Source: Flectonema sp. DT1601 | Taxonomy: Eukaryota; Euglenozoa; Diplonemea; Diplonemida; Diplonemidae | Assembly: GCA_964019425.1 (NCBI GenBank) | Contig: OZ025792.1 | Span: 868,001 to 932,000, forward strand | DNA length: 64,000 bases | Direction of reading: 5' to 3' | Shown here: positions 1-8,644 of the stretch, one piece after another | Layout of the letters: each line of letters begins with the position of its first letter | How positions within the stretch are numbered: position 1 is the stretch's first letter | The notes under the pieces: generated by a model | Databases searched by the model: none | Told to the model about the DNA's origin: nothing | What the model saw: the letters and a program-made list of their open reading frames with translations, nothing else | Translations under genes and position numbers: made by a program

Positions 1-416
1 TGTAAGACAGGACCTGGAGGCAGTTCCGAATTCTTACTGTCAAGAGGGTCGTGGATCATGTGCATTGGCGCTCGTACAAATCGAGGCATTCCGTTTTCCC
101 AAACCTGAATCTCTCTCTCGGGATTGGAACTGTAGATGTTTAAATGTTTTCTTTTCGCCTCGTGTTCTAATATGACATCTAAAGGAACAGGTGTTCCTGG
201 TTTATAAAACCTCTCTGCTACTTCCATCTGATGATCAATTATATCTGTACCCTCACCAGGTTTAAAATCTAACGAAATAGGACCATCACCAGACTGTTGA
301 ATGCTGACAGGTCTCTCAATTACTGGAGTTACTTTCTTCTCATCGTTATCAACAACAAGTGTTTTACATCCCCGGCGGCCAAATCTGATGTGGGCTGCGG
401 TTGTTACTCGTTTCAT
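1..416 (-). CDS. Unrecognised protein, N-terminal 138 residues (runs off the left edge)
   Basis: An open frame begins at ATG 416 and stays open to base 1, so the 3' end lies outside the window. The N-terminus (MKRVTTAAHIRFGRRG) is basic and free of acidic residues, which would suit a mitochondrial presequence, but that is inference. The rest is hydrophilic, with proline-rich stretches (YKPGTPVPL, ELPPGPVL) and the segment ERFYKPGTPVPLDVILEHE. I do not recognise the family. Pyrimidine-rich tracts ending in AG lie at 434-435 and 424-425, just upstream of the ATG, as in the other genes here. It is the last gene seen of the minus-strand cluster. That it is a gene is supported by the open frame, the upstream acceptor and its placement; its function is unknown. 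Confidence 0.6.
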   Translation of the reverse strand, partial: MKRVTTAAHIRFGRRGCKTLVVDNDEKKVTPVIERPVSIQQSGDGPISLDFKPGEGTDIIDHQMEVAERFYKPGTPVPLDVILEHEAKRKHLNIYSSNPEREIQVWENGMPRFVRAPMHMIHDPLDSKNSELPPGPVL

Positions 417-697
417 TGTACAGCTGTGCAGCCCTTAGTGAAAGAAATAACACAATTAATTAAAATATACAGATTGAAGTCTTTCTTACTATATCATCCT
501 CGACATACAATTCATCTGAGCAATGAGAGGATGCTAAGTTAAAATCGGATGAAACGGGTGGGTAAAAAAAGTACAAAATAATACAATAGGAATACCCTTA
601 AGTAACAACACCAATTATGGTGTAGTAGGGTTCAGGAGGGTTATTTAAGAAGACACAATTTTCTTATTTAAAAAACGACACCAATAGGTCACAAGTT

Positions 698-3541
698 TTA
701 ACCAGTTGCTGATGTTGTTGACAATCGACAAGATCTGTGAAGGAGATTTTGCTCTCGCATTTCTACTTCCTCCAGTCGGATGCTGACGGATTCTTTTTCT
801 GTCAGTACTTTTAGTTCCTCCTGAAGTAGTTCGACTTCCTTTGATTCTGCCTGCTTCTTGAGTTGTTTTAATTCGATGGCTTGCTTCTCAATGTCTGCTT
901 GCTTGGAGTTCAGTTTGGCCTCCCTTTCGATAAGTGACTGAGTTTGTTGTTCAACTGTTGCTGCCTGGGCAGAGTGTTGCTCGTCGCGGTTTCTAAGAAC
1001 ACCTGCTGACGCGCGAATTAGTTCCGAAGCTTTGGATGCGAGTTCGTCAACTCCCAAACTAAGTAACGCACCTCTACTGGTACCTGGGAGTACGGACACA
1101 ATAGCATTCCGTAAGATCTCTTCTCCTTCTTCCAATGCGGTGTTTCTTTCAGCGATTCCGTCGTCTTTCTTCATCTGCTCTGTTGCTATTTTGTCGAGAA
1201 CATTTTTTCCTTCTGCAATTAAATTCTCTTTCTCAACAAGACCTGTTTCCTTCTGTGCTAGAGCTTCTTCTCGCTGTTTTAATTTCTTGAGCGTCTTCTG
1301 GTGTTGCGTGTCGGTGTCGCGCATTCTTCTGTTTATTATCCGCTCCTGGTTTTCAAGCTTCTCTTGTGCGTCTCGCAATTCAGCCTCCATTGCCCGACTC
1401 TTCTTAGCGACGGTGTTCCATTCCTTCTTCTCCTTGGTGTCTCGCTGGTTCAATTTTGCGAGTCGATCATTGAAATCATTTTCAGCGATTTCCAGTCCGC
1501 GTTGCTTCTCATTGATCGCTCGCTCGAGTGCCTTCATTTCAGCTATTTTGCCTTTCACGCCGGCGTATTCGTGGAGTTGAGTTTCGATCTCCCTTTCCAA
1601 AGATACGAGTTTAGCTTCTTTTGCATCTAATTCATCGCGTTCAGTGTCGAAAGCCAACTGCTGTTCTCGGAGACTATTTACTTGTTGTGGAAGGTTTGAA
1701 TTCATTTCTTGTGCATGCACGAGTTTTAGTTCACGCTCAGCAGCAGCAGCTTCTCTTTCCTCGAGTACGGCTTCCCTGTTTCTCAATTTCCGAGTGAGCA
1801 ACTCGTTTTGCTCTGCCGCCAGCCTCTGTTTGTCAAACCCGCTGCTATTTTGCTTTTGAAGCAAATTAACTTTCTTACTCGGAACTTGCATGTCCTGAGG
1901 ATTCCTATGAAGTGGACAGCTATCACCACTGCAGAAGTGTGCTGGTGTTCCTTTTTGATTTTGTCTGACGGGTACAACTAACGGTGTCTGGGGCTGCGGA
2001 GCTTTAGAATTAAATTGTCGAATAGCGTCCTGCAATGACTGATCACGTTCATAAAGATTTCTCTCAGATTCAGAGACTGAGTTTTCACGAAGTACGAGAC
2101 TTTGCTCGCGACGTTTAATTCGACCCTCGGCAATCACCATTTCAGCTTCGCGCTGAGCAACTTCTATCTCACGAGACTTGATGGAGGAACTGTTGTCAGT
2201 TGCATGTTCTTTCATCCGTTCTATGATGTGTTCTCTTTCAGCTAGTGATGCACGCAGTCGATTAAGTTCTGTCCTTTCTCTCTGAAGCTTCGCACCCTCT
2301 CCATCTAATTCCTGTTGAATGCCAGCTCCCTGTTCTTCGTAAGTCGACAACTCCCTCTCTCGCTGGTTTAAGTACTTCTTTGCTGCTGCAAGCTTTTCAG
2401 CTACTTCTGCATTATCGGCTGCTTGCATCTCAACTTCTGTTGTTTTCCGCTGTAACAACTCATAAGCTTCTCGCAGCATAGAAAGCTCTTCAGCTTGAGT
2501 CCTGACCACTCGAGAGAGTCTCTCCACTTCCCTACCTGGTGACGCGGCATTATGTCTTCTATCTACTTCTGACTGACTTGCTGCAGTTTGTGTTTGTGTT
2601 TGTGAGTTTGTTTCGCTCTCAAGTTGTGCTTCAAGTCGTCGAATTTCTTCGGCTTGCCGAGCGATGTGTTTTGCTTTCGGAGAAGGCGAGTGAGAATATT
2701 CTTGCCTGCGAGTTTCGGTAGCTTGCCTCGTGCCTGGCGGCTTACTGCGAGAAGGGGTTCCAGTTCTGCGTCGTTCCTGTTGCAGCGAGTCTTCGAGTTC
2801 TTTGATTTTAACTTTTTGCTGGTGTCGCATAACTGCTATATGATTATCAGCATAACCTCCTCTTCCAGTTGGTGATATTGCTAACGTGTCAGATGGTCTT
2901 CGTGAGCGTTCGTTTTGCAGAGTCTGCTCAAGTAGTTTAATCATCGCAGCCTGTTGAGTTACTATCGCAGTGTTTGTATCATTTGATTCAATACTTTGCT
3001 GAGTATCTTCATCATACTTCAAGGAGTTACTTCCTACTTGTTGTTGATATGGAGATTGTGTTGGAGTTGTATGACTCGCTTCGTATTGAGAAATCTTTTC
3101 TTCAAGATTCCTAATTGTCACTGATTGATTTACTAAATGTTGATGAACAGTTGGTGGAGAAGAGAGAGCTGTTTTATAACCAACAGATGAAGTCGAGTCT
3201 AGGTGACTGCGGGGTGTCGTAGCTATTTGCCGTCTTGCTGGTGTAGTACTTCCACACCTACGAGGAGGAGTAATATTTCGATAACCTGAAAAACCAACTT
3301 CTGTAACAATAGACTCAACATCTTGTCGTTGTATTGGTTGAGGAACACTAGCTCTCGGTGCAACGTCTTCGACTCTAATTTGACTCATCACCTGTTCGAA
3401 TACCTTTCGAGGGATTTGATCTTCTTTAGTATTTCCTCCTAAATTCCCCCACAGCCATCTAATAGTTCCCTCGTCATTTGGGATCTTAGCAGCTCTCAAC
3501 AAACCCTCCAACTGGTGATAAGTAACAACACCCTCACTCAT
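698..3541 (-). CDS. Large coiled-coil protein (947 aa), family not recognised
   Basis: This uninterrupted frame runs from ATG 3541 to TAA at 698. Residues 1-60 form a compact, Trp-containing helical segment (IRWLWGNLGG) that resembles a degenerate EF-hand pair but lacks Ca-binding acidic loops. Residues about 60-330 are Ser/Thr/Pro/Gln-rich and low complexity with short heptad stretches. From about residue 340 to the C-terminus the protein is almost continuous charged coiled coil (E, K, R, Q-rich), broken near residue 525 by a Cys/His patch, FCSGDSCPLH, that could bind a metal. Such architecture is common in basal-body, axonemal and cytoskeletal scaffold proteins, and two ciliary genes lie nearby, but a ciliary role is only inferred. 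A leader exon and cis intron appear to precede it (3550-3901). Confidence 0.8.
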   Translation of the reverse strand: MSEGVVTYHQLEGLLRAAKIPNDEGTIRWLWGNLGGNTKEDQIPRKVFEQVMSQIRVEDVAPRASVPQPIQRQDVESIVTEVGFSGYRNITPPRRCGSTTPARRQIATTPRSHLDSTSSVGYKTALSSPPTVHQHLVNQSVTIRNLEEKISQYEASHTTPTQSPYQQQVGSNSLKYDEDTQQSIESNDTNTAIVTQQAAMIKLLEQTLQNERSRRPSDTLAISPTGRGGYADNHIAVMRHQQKVKIKELEDSLQQERRRTGTPSRSKPPGTRQATETRRQEYSHSPSPKAKHIARQAEEIRRLEAQLESETNSQTQTQTAASQSEVDRRHNAASPGREVERLSRVVRTQAEELSMLREAYELLQRKTTEVEMQAADNAEVAEKLAAAKKYLNQRERELSTYEEQGAGIQQELDGEGAKLQRERTELNRLRASLAEREHIIERMKEHATDNSSSIKSREIEVAQREAEMVIAEGRIKRREQSLVLRENSVSESERNLYERDQSLQDAIRQFNSKAPQPQTPLVVPVRQNQKGTPAHFCSGDSCPLHRNPQDMQVPSKKVNLLQKQNSSGFDKQRLAAEQNELLTRKLRNREAVLEEREAAAAERELKLVHAQEMNSNLPQQVNSLREQQLAFDTERDELDAKEAKLVSLEREIETQLHEYAGVKGKIAEMKALERAINEKQRGLEIAENDFNDRLAKLNQRDTKEKKEWNTVAKKSRAMEAELRDAQEKLENQERIINRRMRDTDTQHQKTLKKLKQREEALAQKETGLVEKENLIAEGKNVLDKIATEQMKKDDGIAERNTALEEGEEILRNAIVSVLPGTSRGALLSLGVDELASKASELIRASAGVLRNRDEQHSAQAATVEQQTQSLIEREAKLNSKQADIEKQAIELKQLKKQAESKEVELLQEELKVLTEKESVSIRLEEVEMREQNLLHRSCRLSTTSATG

Positions 3542-3549
3542 AACATATC

Positions 3550-3901
3550 CTGTTGAGTAATTGAAATATTTATTGTTATTGTGAATTGATAGTAAACACT
3601 TTATTATTATTGTATGAGTAATCCCTTTCGTGTCTTCCTCTTCATATTATTAAAGTGACCTGTTTTGAAGTCTCACTTACTTCTGGATTACCTTCGACTG
3701 AAGTCTTTGAGCGCAATTCGTGGCATCAGCACGACGCGGGTACAAATGGCAGAAATAAAAATTGAAAATTTGGACACCAACATCGTTGGCAGTCTTCATA
3801 ACGGTAACAACGTGAGCTGAGTATTGTGCGAAGGTCGCACTCGCTACACATTTAATGAATGGAATGAATGACAACTCCAACGCTGTCTCCACTCGCAGAA
3901 T
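3550..3901 (-). promoter_or_regulatory. Probable leader exon (3681-3901) and cis intron (3550-3680) upstream of the 947-aa gene
   Basis: On the minus strand an acceptor-like GTTCAG ends at 3902. A 221-nt segment follows, then a canonical GTAAGTGAG donor beginning at 3680, and an acceptor ACTCAACAG ends at 3550, nine bases before the ATG at 3541. The 221-nt segment carries a 71-codon frame without a usable ATG start; spliced to the next exon it reaches a stop at once, so I read it as untranslated leader. Its outer acceptor lies only about 60 bases from the stop codon of the neighbouring ferredoxin gene (3964), which leaves little room for a promoter plus another exon. A tiny separate gene is an alternative. 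Confidence 0.45.
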
Positions 3902-3963
3902 CTGAACGTTCTTAAATTAGAAACGAATCGACTCATCACAAAAAGGGAATTCGATGAGGAGCT

Positions 3964-4326
3964 TCAAGTTGATAATGAAATCCTTTCAATTTCAGCATCT
4001 CCCGTCAGCTTCAACTGACATGCGAGTCTCTTATTTGGTGAGATTGCCTTTCCGAAATAGGCTTTCTCTTGTTCAGTGAAGGGAGTAAGGTTATCACCTT
4101 TTATCACTTTTACTCTACAGTGACCACAGATACCTTCTTTACAATTAAATGGAACGCCAAGCCATTCTGCTTCCTTAACAATTGAAGTCAGAGGACGGAC
4201 TTCTAACTTTTCTCCTTCGCATCGAAGGGCAACCTTCATTGGTAACGCTGCTGCTGCGGCTGACAGCATCCGACTGGTGACTGTGCTGCCACCACCTAAC
4301 CCAGCAGAAGCTGGCAGGCCGGCCAT
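3964..4326 (-). CDS. [2Fe-2S] ferredoxin-like protein (plant/bacterial Fer2 fold)
   Basis: The 120-residue product starts at ATG 4326 (MAGLPASAGL). It has an Ala/Gly/Ser-rich N-terminal stretch of about 29 residues followed by a compact ferredoxin domain. The cluster ligands are visible: C-x4-C-x2-C in FNCKEGICGHC and the distal Cys in RLACQL, the order of the plant-type/bacterial Fer2 family. It would carry single electrons. The N-terminal stretch has few acidic residues and could be an organellar targeting signal (inference). The frame continues upstream to 4476, but that part overlaps a good GTAAGT...ACACAG intron (4386-4338), so I place the start at 4326. A second in-frame AG (cataaag) directly before the ATG would keep the upstream exon in frame, so a longer N-terminus cannot be excluded. 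Confidence 0.87.
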   Translation of the reverse strand: MAGLPASAGLGGGSTVTSRMLSAAAAALPMKVALRCEGEKLEVRPLTSIVKEAEWLGVPFNCKEGICGHCRVKVIKGDNLTPFTEQEKAYFGKAISPNKRLACQLKLTGDAEIERISLST

Positions 4327-4337
4327 CTTTATGCCAC

Positions 4338-4441
4338 CTGTGTATGGTAGAAAATATTTTAATACCTCTTCTAAATGAAAACTTACGTACGAGAAGTCTT
4401 TTCTTTCTATTTCTCGGTCGGTCCAAATGGTATTACAGCTC
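4338..4441 (-). promoter_or_regulatory. Leader exon (4387-4441) and 49-nt cis intron of the ferredoxin gene
   Basis: On the minus strand CTCATTTCAG ends at 4442. It is followed by a 55-nt exon, a GTAAGT donor starting at 4386 and a CCATACACAG acceptor ending at 4338. All three frames of the exon either contain a stop or run into one after splicing at 4338, so it is probably 5' untranslated. The outer acceptor lies about 130 bases from the upstream neighbour's stop at 4575. Confidence 0.5.
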
Positions 4442-4574
4442 CTGAAATGAGAAGGAAAATATTGAATTAATTTCAACTATAAATTATCATCAAATACTAC
4501 ACATGAGAGATGGTTTGTGGCTCAGTACCACACTAGAGGGTGAGATGTAAAAGATAAAAAGGGAATAACTGACA

Positions 4575-5126
4575 TTAACGAGATTGGTCTTCTGGTGTTA
4601 TGTCAGAATCCTCTCTCTTGTCAGATATCTGAGCAGCGATGTCATTTATTCGATTGCAGTACACTCGATGGAATGAATCTCTGGCGTTGTTTATGTTTTG
4701 AGTCTCACTTTTGATAAGAACTCGATAGCCTGCCATCTGTTTCAGTAAATTAATAATTCGCTCTCCTTGGGAAGGTTCTGATGGTTGAGAATATTCCTGT
4801 CGCAAATGGGTCTGAAGCAGAGTGACTCTGCGGGAGAGTGACACCACTCGAGCTTCCTGTTCCCATGTGCGATGTCTAACAAGACTTTCCAAATTATCGC
4901 AATTCTGGATCAAGTCTTTGAGTATTACTTCTCCAAGTTCGAGAATCTCTCCCCAACTTCCTTCTAATGTCGAGTTCACTCTTACTTTCGGTCCTTTCCA
5001 GACACTGACACATTTCGATTTTAAACGGCTTATTTCCTCCTCACATTCTTGAATTTCTCTTCGACGTTTCAAAACCTCAACTTCTTCGAATATTACTCGT
5101 CGCAGATCGAAGTCAATTTCATCCAT
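4575..5126 (-). CDS. Small coiled-coil protein (183 aa), family not recognised
   Basis: The frame runs without interruption from ATG 5126 to a stop at 4575. The product is highly charged and helical, with coiled-coil stretches at about residues 10-40, 75-110 and 125-170, and no membrane segment or signal peptide. One motif-like stretch, CVSVWKGPKVRVN, interrupts the helices near residue 40. I do not recognise a family. An acceptor-like ACTTCCACCAG ends at 5147, about 20 bases before the ATG. The codon use and spacing match neighbouring genes. It may belong with the cytoskeletal or ciliary genes nearby, but only position suggests this. Confidence 0.65.
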   Translation of the reverse strand: MDEIDFDLRRVIFEEVEVLKRRREIQECEEEISRLKSKCVSVWKGPKVRVNSTLEGSWGEILELGEVILKDLIQNCDNLESLVRHRTWEQEARVVSLSRRVTLLQTHLRQEYSQPSEPSQGERIINLLKQMAGYRVLIKSETQNINNARDSFHRVYCNRINDIAAQISDKREDSDITPEDQSR

Positions 5127-6050
5127 CGATTCGTAACTTTAATATGCTGGTGGAAGTAACTAATATTAATAATTATAGTACTTGAGTCATAGAAGAGGAG
5201 ATCAGATACTAAAATATTCCACTTCACTTACATTACATTATTAATATCCTATAGAAAGAGATTTCATAAATAAGTAACACAACAACCAATATGGCCGCCA
5301 TATTGGCATCAGTTTGTTAATTGGGGAATGGAGTGAGAGGTTATTAAGACACTATTTCTTTGTTCTATTTTTTTTTTTCTTCTTTGTTAACTGTTCGTTC
5401 ACTTCACAATATAAGGCATTTTTTTTTTATATTCTCTTTTTTTTTTTTTTTTTTTTTTTAGCCAAAAAAAACGGTTGGTTGGTACTGCTCGCTAGACACT
5501 ATATCGTGGTTAGTCGGTGACGCATCAAAAACGCGTTCAAATCCAGTACCTCCCGTCAGAGATGCTTTTTTTTTTAGGTAATCATCTCGGCATCTCGGCG
5601 GGTTTAATTCATTTACAGCTATCCGTTAGTAAAACTCTTCTTCAATAGAGGTTTATCAAACTAACGATAATTTACTTTACTTTTTTCGTTACATATTTCT
5701 AATAAATAGGATTTTTATTTCCTCTAAGAAGCCTGAAAGCTAGTTGGCCAGGGTATGGGGGAGCAGGCCATTTATTTTGGAGCAAAAACACTAATTTTGT
5801 TTTCAGTTTTCGTTTTTTTCCCCCTCCTTTTTTTTAATTTTTTTTTTTTTTTTTTTAGGGGAGTGGAGTTCGTTTTCTTTCAAGAAATCACTAATTCTAA
5901 TCAAATAAAGAGTTTTTTAAGAAATGTCTTTATCTGTTCTTCTCAACTGTTGAAGTAGATCATCGACTGCTCTTTGGAGCAGAGCCTCAATTTAGAGAAC
6001 ATAACGTGCAAGGCACGAGGGGTGCTGCCTTCAAGAAATCTAACCAGCGC
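5127..6050. other. Intergenic, 0.9 kb, homopolymer-rich
   Basis: I see no protein-coding frame here. The stretch contains T runs (for example about 5436-5459 and 5838-5856), a tRNA-like folded element at 5481-5550 annotated separately, and the 3' flank of the Rpn8 gene. Plus-strand open frames of 67-68 codons are artefacts of poly-T (poly-Phe). Confidence 0.6.
5481..5575 (+). ncRNA. Candidate structured small RNA, tRNA-like, ending in a T10 tract
   Basis: The 70-nt segment 5481-5550 is closed by perfectly complementary 7-mers, GGTACTG and CAGTACC. Inside are two local hairpins: CTAGACAC/GTGGTTAG around a TATATC loop (one mismatch and one G-T pair), and GACGC/GCGTT. It contains TGGTTAGTCGG, resembling a Pol III A box, and GTTCAAATC, which matches the B-box consensus GTTCRANNC exactly, though they are only about 17 nt apart. 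A run of ten T follows at 5566-5575, the usual Pol III stop. It does not fold into a standard cloverleaf (no proper T-stem), so it may be a degraded tRNA, a tRNA-derived repeat or an unrelated small RNA. It would be the only plus-strand gene among the annotated genes. Confidence 0.35.
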
Positions 6051-7279
6051 TTACTCCTTTTTAGCTTCAGCATTTTCTTTTTCTTCCTTCTCCTTTTCTT
6101 CCTTCTCTTTCGCAGCCTTCTCCTCGTCTCTCTTCTTCTGCTCTTCTTCTTTCTTCTTTCTTGCTGCTTCTTCTTCTTCTTCCTTGAGTCGCTTCATTTC
6201 AAATTTGTTCAAAATTAAATTGTGCAGAGCGACTACACTTCTAAGGATTGTTCCGAGGTAGGTTACCATTGTCTGATCGTTTATCTCAGAAGCGATGGAA
6301 GGACTCTGTCGGATTAAATGAAGCGATGGAAGAGTGTTAAATATGTCTTGAATACCATATAAAATGTTGTGATTTATTGGAACCTTTCCTTCTACAATCA
6401 TTTCCATATATTCCTTTATGTCATTCAGACGAGCTCCGATAGCCTTGAGACTGTTGACTTTGTCCTTTACCTGTTTTAGTATTAATATTATTTGATAGCT
6501 ATTTGTGTTGTTTGTTTGTTAATAAAGAAGTGTAAACATACCTGAGTACCCAATGAAGACACGGTGTAGTCCTGGATATCTCTGAGTAGATGAACGACAC
6601 CAACTTCTTCCATGGCTGAGCATCTTAAGCTGGTTTGGAGATGAATAAATGTCATTCTCGGTCCAGTAGTTTCATTTTCGATAGTTTCGATTGCCTTGTA
6701 TGCCTGTTGGGTGTTGGTGTTGTTGAGAGAAGTTCTGTTGTAAAACAGTTGAAAGAAAGTATTAATTCATACCGTGCAAGGAAGTCCTTCTGCTAAACTA
6801 CTCTCATTAACTCTAATAATAACATAAACAGGATTAGGACAATATTTTCTAATCACTTGATGAATCTCAAGGTCATTTGGACGAAGCTTTGGTCCCGTGC
6901 TGTACCATCCGACGATAGTTTCCTTAGCATTTACCTTCTTAAACATCGCAAACATGTCTTCTAAGTAGTGATGATCGAAGTACCAAACGGCGTCAGCATT
7001 CTCTTCAAATGGAACAGCGAAGGAGTTAGTGCAGTGAACTTTACCGAGAACGTTGTGTCCCAACAGGATACCAACAACACGCTTTCCAGAAGAGTTGCTG
7101 GTTAATCTTGTATAGTGATCTACTGTACTCAATAATGGTAAACTGTGAATGCTGACTTCTTGTGGTTCTGGCCACACATCTGGCTTCTTCTCTTCCTCTT
7201 CTTCTTCAACATCCAACTTGTTGTCGTCAACTTCCTTTTTCTTATCCGCTGCTTTCTTGCTGTCTCCCGTAGCACCCAT
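6051..7279 (-). CDS. PSMD7: 26S proteasome lid subunit Rpn8 / PSMD7
   Basis: Three exons give 362 residues: 7279-6773, 6703-6542 and 6470-6051, joined by GTATG...CAG introns of 69 and 71 nt, both in phase 0. The MPN domain (about residues 40-175) reads RVVGILLGHN, NSFAVPFEE, FDHHYLEDMFAMFKKVNA and IVGWYSTGPKLRPND. This is the Rpn8 signature in which the JAMM zinc ligands are absent, so the subunit is structural and pairs with the deubiquitinase Rpn11. The middle exon (EEVGVVHLLRDIQDYTVSS) and the last (GKVPINHNILYGIQDIFNTLP, SVVALHNLI) match the family throughout. The protein is slightly longer than human PSMD7 because of an acidic/lysine-rich N-terminal extension and a Glu/Lys/Ala-rich tail. 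An acceptor-like TTATCACAG ends at 7298, about 20 nt before the ATG. Confidence 0.96.
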
Positions 7280-7496
7280 TTTCGTTGTAGATGCGCCCTG
7301 TGATAAATATAAAAGGTTATTAATAACTTCATAAGAACTTTAAATTTTAACGAAGAATGCATTCCATGTAGAAACACCGAAGCAGTTAAATGAAATAAAT
7401 ATTTTCGAATAATAATTCAACCAATTGAAGTTCAGTAATCCAGTCACTCGTCACGTACTCATCGCCAATTTTCACATTCGAGTCGAGTACAGATCG

Positions 7497-8339
7497 TCAA
7501 ACTGTGTATGACTCCTTAACAATATTTTTATAAAGAGGATAGTAGCTGCCGGGTCCCGGAAAACGACGCTGCTTTCTCAAGTCTGTTCCACACACGAAGT
7601 GATTCAGTTTTCGAGGGGTTGCAGGGAATTGAACAGGTAATCTAGCACTCTGAGGCTTGTGAGCAGCGTAGTGTCCAGGACCAGGTAAACGATTGTCTGA
7701 TATTTTATCAAGTCCTCGAGGCATACGAGAGATATTACCACCCATTGGGTTGGGAGGTGTTGGGATTTTGTAATCTCCGGGAGCAGGAAGGCCAGAGATC
7801 GCTGCAAAGGTCCTCCCATCAAGGTTTTCTGTCCATGTACGACCAGCTGTGTTTAGTGAGGGACAGGGGCCCAGACCAAGTCCCATTTTCTTTGGACCCT
7901 TTGCGTGCCAAAGTGAAGGAATCGTATAAGAGGCTGGTGATGGTTCCTTTCCTGCTTTACTTTCTTCTTCACGAGGAGGTATAATAAAATGTGGGTTCTG
8001 AGAACTTAACAAACTCAGTTCGTGTGATCTCTTTGAAGCTGTCATTGGATCGAATTGATCGCGTGGTGTCTTCATTCTGTTTGGTAATCTCGCAGTTTGT
8101 GGTTCAGAGTACCAACCAGGACCTGGGATATCATTTCTAAGGGCTGCTTCATTTATAGCCCTCCTAGTATCTTTTAGAAATAAGTGTTTTCTAGTAGTCC
8201 GTTGATCTGGAGACGATGGATAATAAGTAGCAGGTCCTGGGGCTTCATACGTATCAGTGGCAACAGTCGGAGTCACGTTGCTGCTGAATCGTTTGAAATT
8301 AGCATCTCTTAAACAAAGGCGTTCTGACTTACTGAACAT
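7497..8339 (-). CDS. Sperm-tail PG-rich repeat (STPG/SHIPPO) protein
   Basis: The 280-residue frame runs from ATG 8339 to a stop at 7497. Repeats of the type P-x-P-(G/A)-x-Y are spaced along the chain: PGPATYYP (about residue 34), PGPGWYSE (72), PSPASYTI (133), PAPGDYKI (187), PGPGHYAA (221) and PGPGSYYP (262). These are the hallmark of the STPG family, whose members bind the lumen or surface of axonemal and cortical microtubules. The gene sits next to a CCDC113 homologue, a second axonemal gene. There is no signal peptide or membrane segment. Several AG acceptors (8354, 8350, 8345) precede the start codon. The family is clear; which paralogue it represents is not. Confidence 0.85.
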   Translation of the reverse strand: MFSKSERLCLRDANFKRFSSNVTPTVATDTYEAPGPATYYPSSPDQRTTRKHLFLKDTRRAINEAALRNDIPGPGWYSEPQTARLPNRMKTPRDQFDPMTASKRSHELSLLSSQNPHFIIPPREEESKAGKEPSPASYTIPSLWHAKGPKKMGLGLGPCPSLNTAGRTWTENLDGRTFAAISGLPAPGDYKIPTPPNPMGGNISRMPRGLDKISDNRLPGPGHYAAHKPQSARLPVQFPATPRKLNHFVCGTDLRKQRRFPGPGSYYPLYKNIVKESYTV

Positions 8340-8644
8340 AACAACTGGACTGGCTTTGAATACTTGTTTAAGTAATGAAATGATTTTATCAAAATAAAGT
8401 AACTACAGTACTTCCTTTTGTGTAATATATTGCTGTAAGATAAAAGTATATTCAACTGACTAGTATTACAATGACAGTAATAGAAGAAACAGCACTGACT
8501 GAAGACGAAAGGCTTTTCTTTTTCTTATTGTTTCAGGAGAACAGATTGTAAAATAATTTCCTTTTTCTGTTTTTCTTTTTTGTTTTTGTTTTGTTATTTC
8601 TTCATAACAAAGCTGCTAACAAAAGTAAAGCAGGCAATCGACAA

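Noticed and set aside
1032-1580. 182-codon plus-strand Ser/Phe-rich frame
   Set aside because: It is antisense to the coiled-coil protein; Ser/Phe richness mirrors Glu/Lys codons on the coding strand.
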